Below, piece by piece: positions 8,135 through 15,541 of a stretch of 38,584 nucleotides of DNA. The position numbers and the translations under genes were made by a program. The notes beneath the pieces were generated by a model. The model was not told the origin of the DNA, did not search any database, and worked only from the letters and a program-made list of their open reading frames with translations. Origin of the DNA: Candidatus Thiodiazotropha sp. (ex Epidulcina cf. delphinae) (lineage in GTDB: Bacteria > Pseudomonadota > Gammaproteobacteria > Chromatiales > Chromatiaceae); the NCBI GenBank assembly GCA_025656455.1, contig JAHXHS010000049.1, positions 1-38,584 of the forward strand. The letters are read 5' to 3'. Position 1 is the stretch's first letter. Each line of letters begins with the position of its first letter.

Positions 8135-8638
8135 TCAGGCACCGGCCAAATCGCTGGGCTCATCCGCCAGGGTGACCTCCAAACCCGATACCTCCTCTTG
8201 ATTGGAGTGATCCTGACGCGCCGCCACCTCGCGCACGGTTTTGCGGTCCATCAGATCCTGCAGACTGATTTTGTTGAGGTAGTTGTAGATTTGACTGCTG
8301 AGGTCCGACCATAGCTCGTGCGTTAGGCAACGCTCGTTGTTATGGCAATTGTAGGCTCCGTTGCAGCGGGTGGTGTCGATATTCTCATCAACCGCGGAAA
8401 TCACTTCGCCTACATAGATCTCATCGGCGTCCCGTCCCAGGCTGTATCCCCCGCCTGGACCGCGTACGCTGGCAACCAGGGACTTCTTGCGCAACCGGGA
8501 GAAGAGTTGCTCCAGGTAGGAGAGCGAAATTCCCTGCCGTTGGGCAATATCGGCCAGGGTGATCGGCCCCTCCCCATAGTGCAGAGATAGATCCAGCATG
8601 GCAGTCACCGCGTATCGACCTTTTGTGGTAAGCTTCAC
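8135..8638 (-). CDS. iscR: Fe-S regulator IscR (Rrf2 family)
   Basis: [2Fe-2S] transcription factor that represses its own isc operon when clusters are plentiful. The start is taken as GTG 8638: the protein then begins VKLTTKGRYAVTAML as the family does, and AGGGAG lies eight bases upstream. A longer frame reaching 8713 would only add unrelated residues encoded by the promoter. The winged-helix domain covers residues 1-75 (ISLSYLEQLFSRLR recognition helix). The cluster ligands are Cys92, Cys98, Cys104 and His107, the same numbers as in E. coli. The C-terminal tail is longer than the E. coli one and acidic. The promoter is annotated separately. Confidence 0.96.
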   Translation of the reverse strand: MKLTTKGRYAVTAMLDLSLHYGEGPITLADIAQRQGISLSYLEQLFSRLRKKSLVASVRGPGGGYSLGRDADEIYVGEVISAVDENIDTTRCNGAYNCHNNERCLTHELWSDLSSQIYNYLNKISLQDLMDRKTVREVAARQDHSNQEEVSGLEVTLADEPSDLAGA

Positions 8639-8669
8639 GTTATCGGCTCCCTGAATATGTTCAACTGCT

Positions 8670-8697
8670 AATATACATTCCCAAGCAAAATAGTCAA
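8670..8697 (-). promoter_or_regulatory. Likely iscR promoter with type-1-like IscR site
   Basis: On the minus strand, TTGACT (8697-8692) and TATATT (8675-8670) are separated by 16 bases and lie 32 bases before the iscR GTG. The -35/spacer sequence TTGACTATTTTGCTTGGGAA resembles, from memory, the autoregulatory IscR type-1 sites of enteric iscR promoters, so binding by IscR is a reasonable inference. It falls in the short gap between cysE and iscR. Confidence 0.6.
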
Positions 8698-8713
8698 GAT
8701 TTCGACACCCCAA

Positions 8714-9571
8714 TCATTCGAGGGTTTTCTCTTCCTCGACGATCTGCTCGTCAAGTCTCTGCAACTCCTCGGCGGTAGAGATGATCTCACAAGAATCGAG
8801 CGTAGGCAGACTGGACTGATCCTCCTCCATACCCAAACTTTTCATCGCTTCACACATCGACTCCATCCTCCTATCCATCACATGGATATGGTCAAGCATG
8901 CAATTGATGGCATGGGCCACCGGATCTGTAGCATCCTTGGTGGCGCCGTAGGCATCGAAACCGATCTTTTTCGCGATCGCTTCCCGGTGGACGCTCTGCT
9001 CCAGCGTGCTGGGCGTAATCAGTTTTCCGGGAACGCCGACGACGGTCGCTCCGGCCGGCACCTCCTTCACCACCACCGCGTTCGAACCTATCCTGGCCCC
9101 TTCACCGACCAAAATGGGCCCCAGCACCTTCGCCCCCGCGCCGACAACCACGTTATCGGCAAGGGTGGGATGACGCTTTCCTTTCTCCCAACTCGTACCG
9201 CCCAGGGTAACCCCGTGGTAGAGCGTGCAATCGTCACCGATCACAGCCGTCTCTCCAATCACCACGCCCATCCCATGATCGATGAAGAAACGCCTTCCAA
9301 TCACCGCCCCGGGATGGATCTCTATGCCGGTGAACAATCTGGCCAGATTTGATGTCACCCGGGCCAGCCACTTCAACCCTATATTCCATAAGGTATGGCT
9401 GAGACGGTGGATGACCACAGCATGCACGCCGGGGTAAGTGGTAATGATCTCAAAGGCGTTGCGAGCCGCAGGATCCCGTTCAAAGACGCTCTGGATATCC
9501 TCTTTCCAACGAGAGACCTTCTGTACACCTGAAGTTTCCAACTGTATACCTGCATTTGAGTGTGAAATCAT
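8714..9571 (-). CDS. cysE: Serine O-acetyltransferase
   Basis: Makes O-acetylserine from serine and acetyl-CoA, the committed step to cysteine. The left-handed beta-helix hexapeptide repeats are clear (HGMGVVIGETAVIGDDCTLY, then GVTLGGTSWEKGKRHPTL). The catalytic His is in the HGVTLGGT block, and an N-terminal helical region DIQSVFERDPAARNAFE precedes it. The protein is the short EpsC/NifP-type form with an added acidic tail. ATG 9571 is chosen; the frame stays open to a TTG at 9619. It precedes iscR, as in Azotobacter-type isc clusters, so it probably supplies cysteine for IscS. Confidence 0.92.
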   Translation of the reverse strand: MISHSNAGIQLETSGVQKVSRWKEDIQSVFERDPAARNAFEIITTYPGVHAVVIHRLSHTLWNIGLKWLARVTSNLARLFTGIEIHPGAVIGRRFFIDHGMGVVIGETAVIGDDCTLYHGVTLGGTSWEKGKRHPTLADNVVVGAGAKVLGPILVGEGARIGSNAVVVKEVPAGATVVGVPGKLITPSTLEQSVHREAIAKKIGFDAYGATKDATDPVAHAINCMLDHIHVMDRRMESMCEAMKSLGMEEDQSSLPTLDSCEIISTAEELQRLDEQIVEEEKTLE

Positions 9572-9627
9572 TGACGCCACAGTGGTAATGGTGGCATGCG
9601 GAGAGCAGATTATCCACAATACCTCAT

Positions 9628-9645
9628 AAAATACTAGGGTATTTT
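9628..9645. promoter_or_regulatory. Perfect palindrome upstream of cysE, possible operator
   Basis: AAAATAC-TAGG-GTATTTT is a perfect 7-4-7 inverted repeat in an otherwise GC-rich stretch. It lies 57-74 bases before the cysE ATG. It could be a dimeric repressor site or overlap a promoter. Which regulator would bind is not evident; an Rrf2-type or cysteine regulator are both possible. Confidence 0.4.
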
Positions 9646-9745
9646 AATCGATTGAGAACGCCCAGCGCCTTCCTCTCCTCAAAGTGGGCGGAAATAACAT
9701 ATCAAAGGCTTCTCCGCTTGCCGTTTTGGGATTTAGAATCCTTAG

Positions 9746-10471
9746 TCAGCGCCGCATCGATTTTCGTCCCTGCATGGCGCTGAGAATACCCCGCAGAATA
9801 TTGATCTCGTCCGTATCCGGACGCGCCCGCTGAAACAGGCCGCGAAGTCTGCGCAGCAACTTATCAGACTGCTTGGGATCGGTAAACCCGACATCATCCA
9901 GCGCCTGGGCAAGGTGCTCATGAAAGCCCTGAAGCATCTCCGCCGTGGCCAGGTCCCTGGGATGCTCGGATGCCTTGTCCTGCCCCCGAAGATGGGCAAG
10001 ATGTATCTCATAGGCCAACACCTGCACCGCTGCTCCCAGGTTCAGCGAGCTGTATGCCTGATTGGTCGGAATATGCACGAGAAAGGTACAGCGGTCCAAC
10101 TCACTGTTGCTGAGACCGGACCGCTCTCGTCCGAACACCAGGGCAACATCGCCCTGCGCTGCCTCGGCCACCAGCTTGACGGCCGCTTCGGCCGGCGATA
10201 CGACCGGCCAAGCGACGCTGCGTGCGCGGGCGCTGGTGCCCACCACGAGACGACAACCCTGCAACGCCTCATCGAGAGAATCGACGACCCGGGCGCAATC
10301 CAGCAGATCGCCGGCCCCCGAGGCGCGCGAGCTGGCCTCTTGATGGGGAAATTGTTGCGGAGCGACCAGATAGAGCTGTTGCAGACACATATTCTTCATC
10401 GCCCGCGCGGCCGCCCCGATATTCCCGGGATGACTGGTGTCGACCAACACGATACGGATGTTATTCAGCAT
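9746..10471 (-). CDS. trmJ: tRNA (cytidine/uridine-32-2'-O)-methyltransferase TrmJ
   Basis: SPOUT-class enzyme that methylates the ribose of residue 32 in tRNA anticodon loops. The N-terminus MLNNIRIVLVDTSHPGNIGA and the knot motifs VFGRERSGLSNSELDRC and IPTNQAYSSLNLGAAVQVLAYE are diagnostic. The length of 241 residues fits the E. coli 246. It is separated from cysE by about 170 bases and may be transcribed with the isc region from its own promoter. In many Gammaproteobacteria trmJ lies next to iscR, and suhB is its divergent neighbour, exactly as here. Confidence 0.95.
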   Translation of the reverse strand: MLNNIRIVLVDTSHPGNIGAAARAMKNMCLQQLYLVAPQQFPHQEASSRASGAGDLLDCARVVDSLDEALQGCRLVVGTSARARSVAWPVVSPAEAAVKLVAEAAQGDVALVFGRERSGLSNSELDRCTFLVHIPTNQAYSSLNLGAAVQVLAYEIHLAHLRGQDKASEHPRDLATAEMLQGFHEHLAQALDDVGFTDPKQSDKLLRRLRGLFQRARPDTDEINILRGILSAMQGRKSMRR

Positions 10472-10511
10472 GGGCGGTTAGGTTACCTGAATAGATAAAC
10501 CGATTGTAGGA

Positions 10512-10582
10512 GTAGGTCAGGTTGACGCGGAGCGGCTACCTGACTCAATGGGGGTGTCACGTAGCTGCGCAACGTGACCTAC
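10512..10582. repeat. Inverted pair of REP-like hairpin units
   Basis: The left unit (10512-10544) contains a GTCAGGT/ACCTGAC stem; the right unit (10556-10582), in inverted orientation, contains a GTCACGT/ACGTGAC stem. Both share the flank GTAGGTCA. The G/C difference between the units is matched on the opposite arm of each stem, which indicates selection for the hairpin. The pair lies between the divergent trmJ and suhB genes. Confidence 0.6.
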
Positions 10583-10696
10583 GGGTTTCTAAACATGAGG
10601 TTTCTAAACTTCTAAACAGACATCCACTCAAAATTACCTGAGTAGACGCGGGAAAACAGTTTATCCCCATCGTCACATGCTGTATCCTCGCCGCCC

Positions 10697-11494
10697 ATGA
10701 ATCCAATGCTGACCATTGCAGTACGCGCCGCCCGCGAGGCCGGGCGGATCATCACCCGCAACTTCGGCCGTATCGACCGGCTGACCATCACCGATAAAGG
10801 CAGCAACGATTTCGTCTCCGAGGTGGACCGCAATGCGGAGCAGGCCATCATCAATGTGCTGCGCGATAAATACCCCCAACACGCCATCCTGGCGGAAGAG
10901 AGTGGCCGGCACCCGGGTAGCGACTACCTGTGGATCATCGATCCCCTGGACGGCACGACCAATTTCCTGCACGGATTCCCCCAGTTCGCCGTCTCCATCG
11001 CCTTGAAGGTGAAAGGGCGACTGGAGATCGGCGTGGTCTACGATCCCTTGAAAGAGGAGATGTTCACCGCCAGTCGCGGCGAAGGCGCCCTGCTGAATGA
11101 CAGGAAGATCCGCGTTTCCAGTCGCAAAGGGTTGGAGGGTGCGCTACTGGGCACCGGCCTGCCCTATCGGGACTTCAGCTATACCGACAACTATATGGGC
11201 ATGCTCAGAGACCTGATCAAGACGAGCGCCGGCGTCCGCCGCCCCGGCTCCGCCGCACTCGACTTCGCCTATGTGGCTGCCGGTCGCATCGACGGTTTCT
11301 GGGAACTGGGCCTGAAGGAGTGGGATTTTGCCGCCGGTGCGCTACTGGTCAGGGAGGCCGGCGGACTGGTGACCGATATCGGCGGCGGGGAGCGTTTTTT
11401 CGACACCGGCAATGTCATCGCCGGCGGTATCAAGGTCCACAAGGCGATGCTGAAACAGATCCTCCGCCACCTGGACGAGAGACTCACCGCTTAA
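10697..11494 (+). CDS. suhB: Inositol-1-monophosphatase family protein SuhB
   Basis: Mg-dependent phosphatase; in E. coli SuhB also joins the rRNA antitermination complex. The metal-binding residues are visible: Glu67 in LAEESG, Asp82 and Asp85 in IIDPLDGTTNFLHG, and Asp214 region in KEWDFAAGALLVREAGG. The length of 265 is close to the E. coli 267. The start at 10697 is a plain ATG (MNPMLTIAVRAAREAG). It is divergent from trmJ. Whether it acts mainly on inositol phosphate or on transcription cannot be told from sequence. Confidence 0.95.
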   Translation: MNPMLTIAVRAAREAGRIITRNFGRIDRLTITDKGSNDFVSEVDRNAEQAIINVLRDKYPQHAILAEESGRHPGSDYLWIIDPLDGTTNFLHGFPQFAVSIALKVKGRLEIGVVYDPLKEEMFTASRGEGALLNDRKIRVSSRKGLEGALLGTGLPYRDFSYTDNYMGMLRDLIKTSAGVRRPGSAALDFAYVAAGRIDGFWELGLKEWDFAAGALLVREAGGLVTDIGGGERFFDTGNVIAGGIKVHKAMLKQILRHLDERLTA

Positions 11495-11619
11495 TTCCCA
11501 ACCTTGCGAACCCGGTTCACAGATTGCCGGATACCCGGCCAAAGCGGCTCAAGAAAGCGGCCCGGCAACCGTTAGTTCGAATGAAGCGATTCATCTCAAT
11601 AAGACAACGGATAGCACCC

Positions 11620-11841
11620 ATGTCGGAAAACCATAGTAAACCCAACGCATTGAGCGACCGCGCCCTTGAACTGGTAATGCGCGACGTACTGAATGGATTG
11701 AGGGATCTCTCCCTGCAGCTACAGGAAAACAGTATGCAGGTAGAGACCGCCTCCGGTTCACCGCTGGCGGGAGGGGGGCAGGCTCATGCCTCGCTCTCCA
11801 GCGGCCACAGCACTATCCCGCGGCTGAAAAAAAGCAGCTAG
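11620..11841 (+). CDS. Small hypothetical protein
   Basis: A 73-residue frame beginning MSENHSKPNALSDRALEL and ending PRLKKSS, with an amphipathic segment (ALELVMRDVLNGLRDLSLQL) and a Gly/Ser/His-rich tail. The frame also has an ATG at 11581, which would add 13 residues; neither start has a good ribosome site. It lies between suhB and the convergent secF and is followed by a hairpin. I do not recognise a family. Composition looks coding, but it may be spurious. Confidence 0.4.
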   Translation: MSENHSKPNALSDRALELVMRDVLNGLRDLSLQLQENSMQVETASGSPLAGGGQAHASLSSGHSTIPRLKKSS

Positions 11842-11849
11842 CACGCCAG

Positions 11850-11866
11850 GGCCTGTTAAACAGGCC
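11850..11866. terminator. Possible bidirectional terminator hairpin
   Basis: GGCCTGT-TAA-ACAGGCC is a perfect 7-bp stem with a 3-base loop, placed between the small ORF stop at 11841 and the convergent secF stop at 11867. No T-run follows on either strand, so termination efficiency is uncertain. Confidence 0.4.
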
Positions 11867-12802
11867 TCAAGGCATATCGTCCGGCCCTCCCTCCTCTTTT
11901 TTGACCGGCATCATGTCCGCCCGGCTTACTCCCATCGAGATGACCGAGGTGCTCGCTACATAGATGGAGGAGTAGGTGCCGATCACCACACCGACAATCA
12001 GCGCCAGGGCAAATCCGTGGATGATCTCGCCACCGAACAGGAACAGGGCGATCAATACCAGCAGGGTCGTGCCCGAGGTAATCAAGGTCCGGGAGAGTGT
12101 CTGGTTGATTGAAGTATTGATGATGCCGACACTCTCTCCCGTACGGATCTTGCGAAAATTCTCTCGAATACGGTCGAACACCACGATGGTATCGTTGAGT
12201 GAATAACCGATCACCGCCAGCACCGCGGCCAGTACCGGGAGATCGAATTCCACCTGGAACAGGGCGAAGAAGCCGATGGTCACCAACACGTCATGCACCA
12301 GGGCGATGACCGAGCCCACCGCAAACCGGTATTCAAAGCGCAATCCCACATAGATGAGGATACCGATCAGGGCATACAGCATCGCCAGTCCGCCATCCTC
12401 GGTCAGTTCGTCGCCCACCTGGGGGCCGACAAATTCGACCCGCCGCAGATCCACCCCGGCATCGATCCCTTGCATGGCGTTGAAGGCGCGATCGCTTAGC
12501 ACCGCGCTCTCCATATCCTCACGCGGCGCCAGCCTGACCAGCACATCCCGGGAGGTGCCGAAATGCTGCACCACGGCATCGCCGAAGCCGTCCTGGCTCA
12601 GCGCCTCCCGCACCTCGGAGAGTTCCACCGCCTGGGGATAACCCACCTCCACCAGGGTGCCGCCGGTAAAGTCGATGCCGAAATTGAGGCCGCGCACGAT
12701 GATCGCCCCGAGGGCGATCAACAGCAGCACGCCCGAGAAGATCAGCGCCAGATGGCGCTTTCCCATTAAATCGAAATACGAGTCTTTGTTGATGATCTGC
12801 AT
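11867..12802 (-). CDS. secF: Protein translocase subunit SecF
   Basis: Inner-membrane partner of SecD; the complex uses the proton gradient to help pull proteins through SecYEG. The 311-residue product has an N-terminal transmembrane helix (residues about 15-35), a periplasmic domain containing GLNFGIDFTGGTLVEV, and five C-terminal helices including YSLNDTIVVFDRIREN, the SecF signature. It starts 13 bases after secD. Confidence 0.97.
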   Translation of the reverse strand: MQIINKDSYFDLMGKRHLALIFSGVLLLIALGAIIVRGLNFGIDFTGGTLVEVGYPQAVELSEVREALSQDGFGDAVVQHFGTSRDVLVRLAPREDMESAVLSDRAFNAMQGIDAGVDLRRVEFVGPQVGDELTEDGGLAMLYALIGILIYVGLRFEYRFAVGSVIALVHDVLVTIGFFALFQVEFDLPVLAAVLAVIGYSLNDTIVVFDRIRENFRKIRTGESVGIINTSINQTLSRTLITSGTTLLVLIALFLFGGEIIHGFALALIVGVVIGTYSSIYVASTSVISMGVSRADMMPVKKEEGGPDDMP

Positions 12803-12815
12803 GATTTGGCTGCTC

Positions 12816-14669
12816 CTAGACTGCCAACGCCTTGACGCGCTTGCGGCCGTAGATCAGGTTGATCACCGCGCGGGTCCCGATAATGGCGGTGAACATGGAG
12901 GTGAGAATACCTATCGCCAGGGTGACGGCGAAACCCTTGATCGGCCCGGTGCCGAAGCTGAACAACACGGTAGCGGCGATCAGGGTGGTGATGTTGGCGT
13001 CGATGATGGTGGAGAAGGCCTTCTCATAGCCGGCCTGAATACTTGCCTGGGGTGAGTTGCCATTGGCGATCTCCTCGCGGATACGCTGAAAAATCAACAC
13101 ATTCGCATCCACCGCCATACCCACGGTGAGGACGATGCCGGCTATCCCCGGCAGGGTCAGGGTGGCCTGCAACATCGACAGGATGGAGACGATCAGCACC
13201 AGGTTCATCACCAGCGCCATGTCGGCCACCAGACCGAATACTCGGTAGTAGAAGGCCATGAACACCATCACCAGGGCCAGACCGATCATCACCGACATAA
13301 AGCCCTGATCGATATTATCCTGCCCCAGACTGGGTCCGATGGTGCGCTCCTCGACGATCTCGATAGGGGCCGCCAGGGCGCCGGCGCGCAGCAACAGGGC
13401 CAGATCGCGGGCCTCTTCGGTGGTATCGAGTCCGGTGGTCTGAAAGCGCCGCCCAAAGGGCTCCAGGATGTTGGCGATGGAGATCACCTCCTCCACCTTC
13501 CTTTTCACCTTCACCGGTTTGCCATCCACCATGCGGGTGGTGGTGCGGTTTTCGATGAAGACCACCGCCATCGGCTTACCCACATTCTCGTTGGTCATGC
13601 GCCGCATGCGCTTGGCGCCTACACCGTCCAGGCTGACGAAGACCGCCGGCTGCCCCGATCGCTGATCCAGACCCGAGGAGGCATCGACGATTTGATTGCC
13701 GGTGACGATCACCCGTTTCTTCAGCAACACCGGATCGCCGTTTCGTTCATAGTAGAGGTTGGAACCGGGAGGGATACGCCCGTTCACCGCATCCTCGACA
13801 CTGTGCTCGGTATCCGCCAGGCGATACTCCAGGGTGGCGGTGGCGCCCAGGATCTCTTTCAGCTTTGCTGGATCTTGTGCGCCGGGCAGTTGCACTACAA
13901 TGCGTCGCACACCCTGCTGCTGGATCAGGGGCTCAGACACGCCCAAGGCGTTGACCCGGTTGCGCAGGGTGGTGATGTTCTGTTGCAGGGCGAATTTCCG
14001 CACCTCCTGCTTCTCGGTCGGCGAGAGGGTGACCCGGACAAAAAAGGCCTCCGCTTCATCGACACTCTCCAGGTTCAGGGAGCGAAATTCATTACCGATC
14101 ATTTCCGCTGCCTGATCACGCTTGTCCGCAGTATTGAACTTCACATTCACCAGGTCGTTGTCGCGGCTGATACGCACATAGCGCACCCGCTTCTCACGCA
14201 ACAGGGTACGGATATCGCTGCTGTAGCGCTCCGCCGCCTGCTCGATCGCCGCCTCCATATCCACATCGATCAACACGTGAATACCGCCGCGCAGATCGAG
14301 ACCGAGGTACATGGGTTCGGCGCCCACACCCCTCAACCAATCGGGAAGGTCCGGCGACAGGGTCAAGGCAGGAGTGTAGTTTTCGCCGAGCAGAACGGTG
14401 ATCAGATCCATCGCCCTCAACTGATCCTCGGAACTCTTGAAGCGCACCAGCAACTTTTTATTCCGTATCGCCATACCCTTCGCCGCCAGGCCCTCCTGTT
14501 GCAGCGCCTGCTCGATACGCGCCAGTGTGGTCTGATCGATCACGGCGTCACGGGAGGCGGATATTTCCATGGAGGGGTCCTGATCGAAGAGATTGGGCAG
14601 GGCAAACAGCCCGCCAATCAGGACCACCGCCAGGACCAGCAGGTTTTTCCAAAGAGGATATTGGTTCAT
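12816..14669 (-). CDS. secD: Protein translocase subunit SecD
   Basis: The larger SecDF component, 617 residues as in E. coli (615). It has an N-terminal membrane helix, a large periplasmic part starting with LGLDLRGGIHVLIDVD, and the RND-type helices with GMAVDANVLIFQRIREE near the C-terminus. In most Gammaproteobacteria secD follows yajC by a few tens of bases. Here a MITE-like element of about 260 bases has been inserted between the two, leaving 26 bases from the element edge to the secD ATG. Confidence 0.97.
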   Translation of the reverse strand: MNQYPLWKNLLVLAVVLIGGLFALPNLFDQDPSMEISASRDAVIDQTTLARIEQALQQEGLAAKGMAIRNKKLLVRFKSSEDQLRAMDLITVLLGENYTPALTLSPDLPDWLRGVGAEPMYLGLDLRGGIHVLIDVDMEAAIEQAAERYSSDIRTLLREKRVRYVRISRDNDLVNVKFNTADKRDQAAEMIGNEFRSLNLESVDEAEAFFVRVTLSPTEKQEVRKFALQQNITTLRNRVNALGVSEPLIQQQGVRRIVVQLPGAQDPAKLKEILGATATLEYRLADTEHSVEDAVNGRIPPGSNLYYERNGDPVLLKKRVIVTGNQIVDASSGLDQRSGQPAVFVSLDGVGAKRMRRMTNENVGKPMAVVFIENRTTTRMVDGKPVKVKRKVEEVISIANILEPFGRRFQTTGLDTTEEARDLALLLRAGALAAPIEIVEERTIGPSLGQDNIDQGFMSVMIGLALVMVFMAFYYRVFGLVADMALVMNLVLIVSILSMLQATLTLPGIAGIVLTVGMAVDANVLIFQRIREEIANGNSPQASIQAGYEKAFSTIIDANITTLIAATVLFSFGTGPIKGFAVTLAIGILTSMFTAIIGTRAVINLIYGRKRVKALAV

Positions 14670-14695
14670 TGTGCTTTCAATTCAGGTTGGGCTTG

Positions 14696-14964
14696 CTAGT
14701 GTACTGTCTCATACTAATGCGTGATATCAGCGTGACGCCAGGCCATTGGCCGCTAGGCGCGTGGCGCCGGGAATGGCGCGCCCTTTCCAAGCCACGCAAC
14801 AACGCGGACGATGGCCTGGCGTCGCGCCCGAAGGGAGGCCCGCCAAGGCCCCAATCCTGCGTTGCTCCGCTTGACAAGGGCCTGCCATTGCCTGCGCGGC
14901 GCGCCTTGTCTTGAGGCCTTGGCGTGCCTCTGATATCACGCATTAGTATGAGACAGTACACTAG
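14696..14964. mobile_element. MITE-like element with perfect terminal inverted repeats
   Basis: Positions 14699-14730 and 14930-14961 are 32-base perfect inverted repeats, beginning GTGTACTGTCTCATAC at each outer end. The element is flanked by TA on both sides (14697-14698 and 14962-14963) within CTAG, which fits a TA target duplication in CTAG as known for IS630-type elements. The 263-base core has no convincing gene. It has internal symmetry: GACGCCAGGCCAT (14734-14746) is matched by ATGGCCTGGCGTC (14811-14823). The right end overlaps the TAG stop of yajC, which survived insertion. It is non-autonomous, presumably mobilised by a transposase elsewhere. Confidence 0.85.
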
Positions 14965-15293
14965 AGTTCTTTGAGGGAACCTTTAGGCAATACGGTATCC
15001 ACCGCCTGGCGGCGCATCTTCACCTCGATTCCCTCTGAAATCTCTACCAGGATAAAGTTCTCACCCATATCGGTGATTTTGCCGGCAACCCCTCCCGAGG
15101 TGATGATCTCATCCCCCTTGCCTAGGGCTTCAACCATCTTTTTATGCTCCTTCTGGCGTTTGACCTGCGGGCGAATCATCAGGAAATAGAGCACCGCGCC
15201 GAAGATCACCAGTGGCAGCAATCCGGTAATCGCATCTGCCTGTCCCGCCGCTTCCGGCGCCTCAGCCAATGCCTCAGAAATAAAAAAACTCAT
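14961..15293 (-). CDS. yajC: Preprotein translocase accessory protein YajC
   Basis: Small inner-membrane protein that associates with SecDF. The 110-residue product has one membrane helix (LLPLVIFGAVLYFLMIRPQV), then a basic stretch QKEHKK and the KGDEIITSGGVAGKI domain, ending LPKGSLKEL. ATG 15293 is preferred to TTG 15302 because GAGAGG lies about nine bases before it. The TAG stop sits inside the CTAG at the edge of the MITE-like element, so the reading frame is unchanged by the insertion. The tgt/queA genes that often precede yajC are absent. Confidence 0.95.
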   Translation of the reverse strand: MSFFISEALAEAPEAAGQADAITGLLPLVIFGAVLYFLMIRPQVKRQKEHKKMVEALGKGDEIITSGGVAGKITDMGENFILVEISEGIEVKMRRQAVDTVLPKGSLKEL

Positions 15294-15444
15294 TGCTATC
15301 AACCTCTCAATCGGGTCATGAATAAGTCAGCCAGGCAGATCCTGGCCCGCTGAAAAAAATCAGCGGCCGATTATGACACAGAAGACGGCAAGAAACAGGG
15401 TCCGGCGGCACAGTTGGCAATTATCTGTCCCGGAAGTACCAGTC

Positions 15445-15504
15445 CGGTGCGGCAGGGCCGCACCCTACCAAAAACATTGCGTAGAGTGCGGCCCTGCCGC
15501 ACCG
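15445..15504. repeat. REP-like palindromes, inverted pair (copies 2 and 3)
   Basis: Copy 2 (15445-15468) equals the 24-base unit at 2919-2942. Copy 3 (15481-15504) is its inverted form with one mismatch, and the two are separated by 12 AT-rich bases. The arrangement, two facing REP units around a short spacer, resembles a BIME. It occupies the space between the yajC and DUF3570 genes, where no ORF looks coding. Confidence 0.7.
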
Positions 15505-15541
15505 ATAGTGTCGTCACCGGATTTACTGGCCCGAAAGCGGC

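Noticed and set aside
10584..10617. Iterated TTCTAAAC motif (three copies) upstream of suhB
   Set aside because: The copies are unevenly spaced (15 and 8 bases) and short; without conservation it is not distinguishable from chance duplication next to the REP-like pair.
15347..15366. Hairpin CCGCTGA/TCAGCGG with an A6 loop upstream of yajC
   Set aside because: The A run is in the loop and not after the stem, so it is not an intrinsic terminator, and no other role could be supported.
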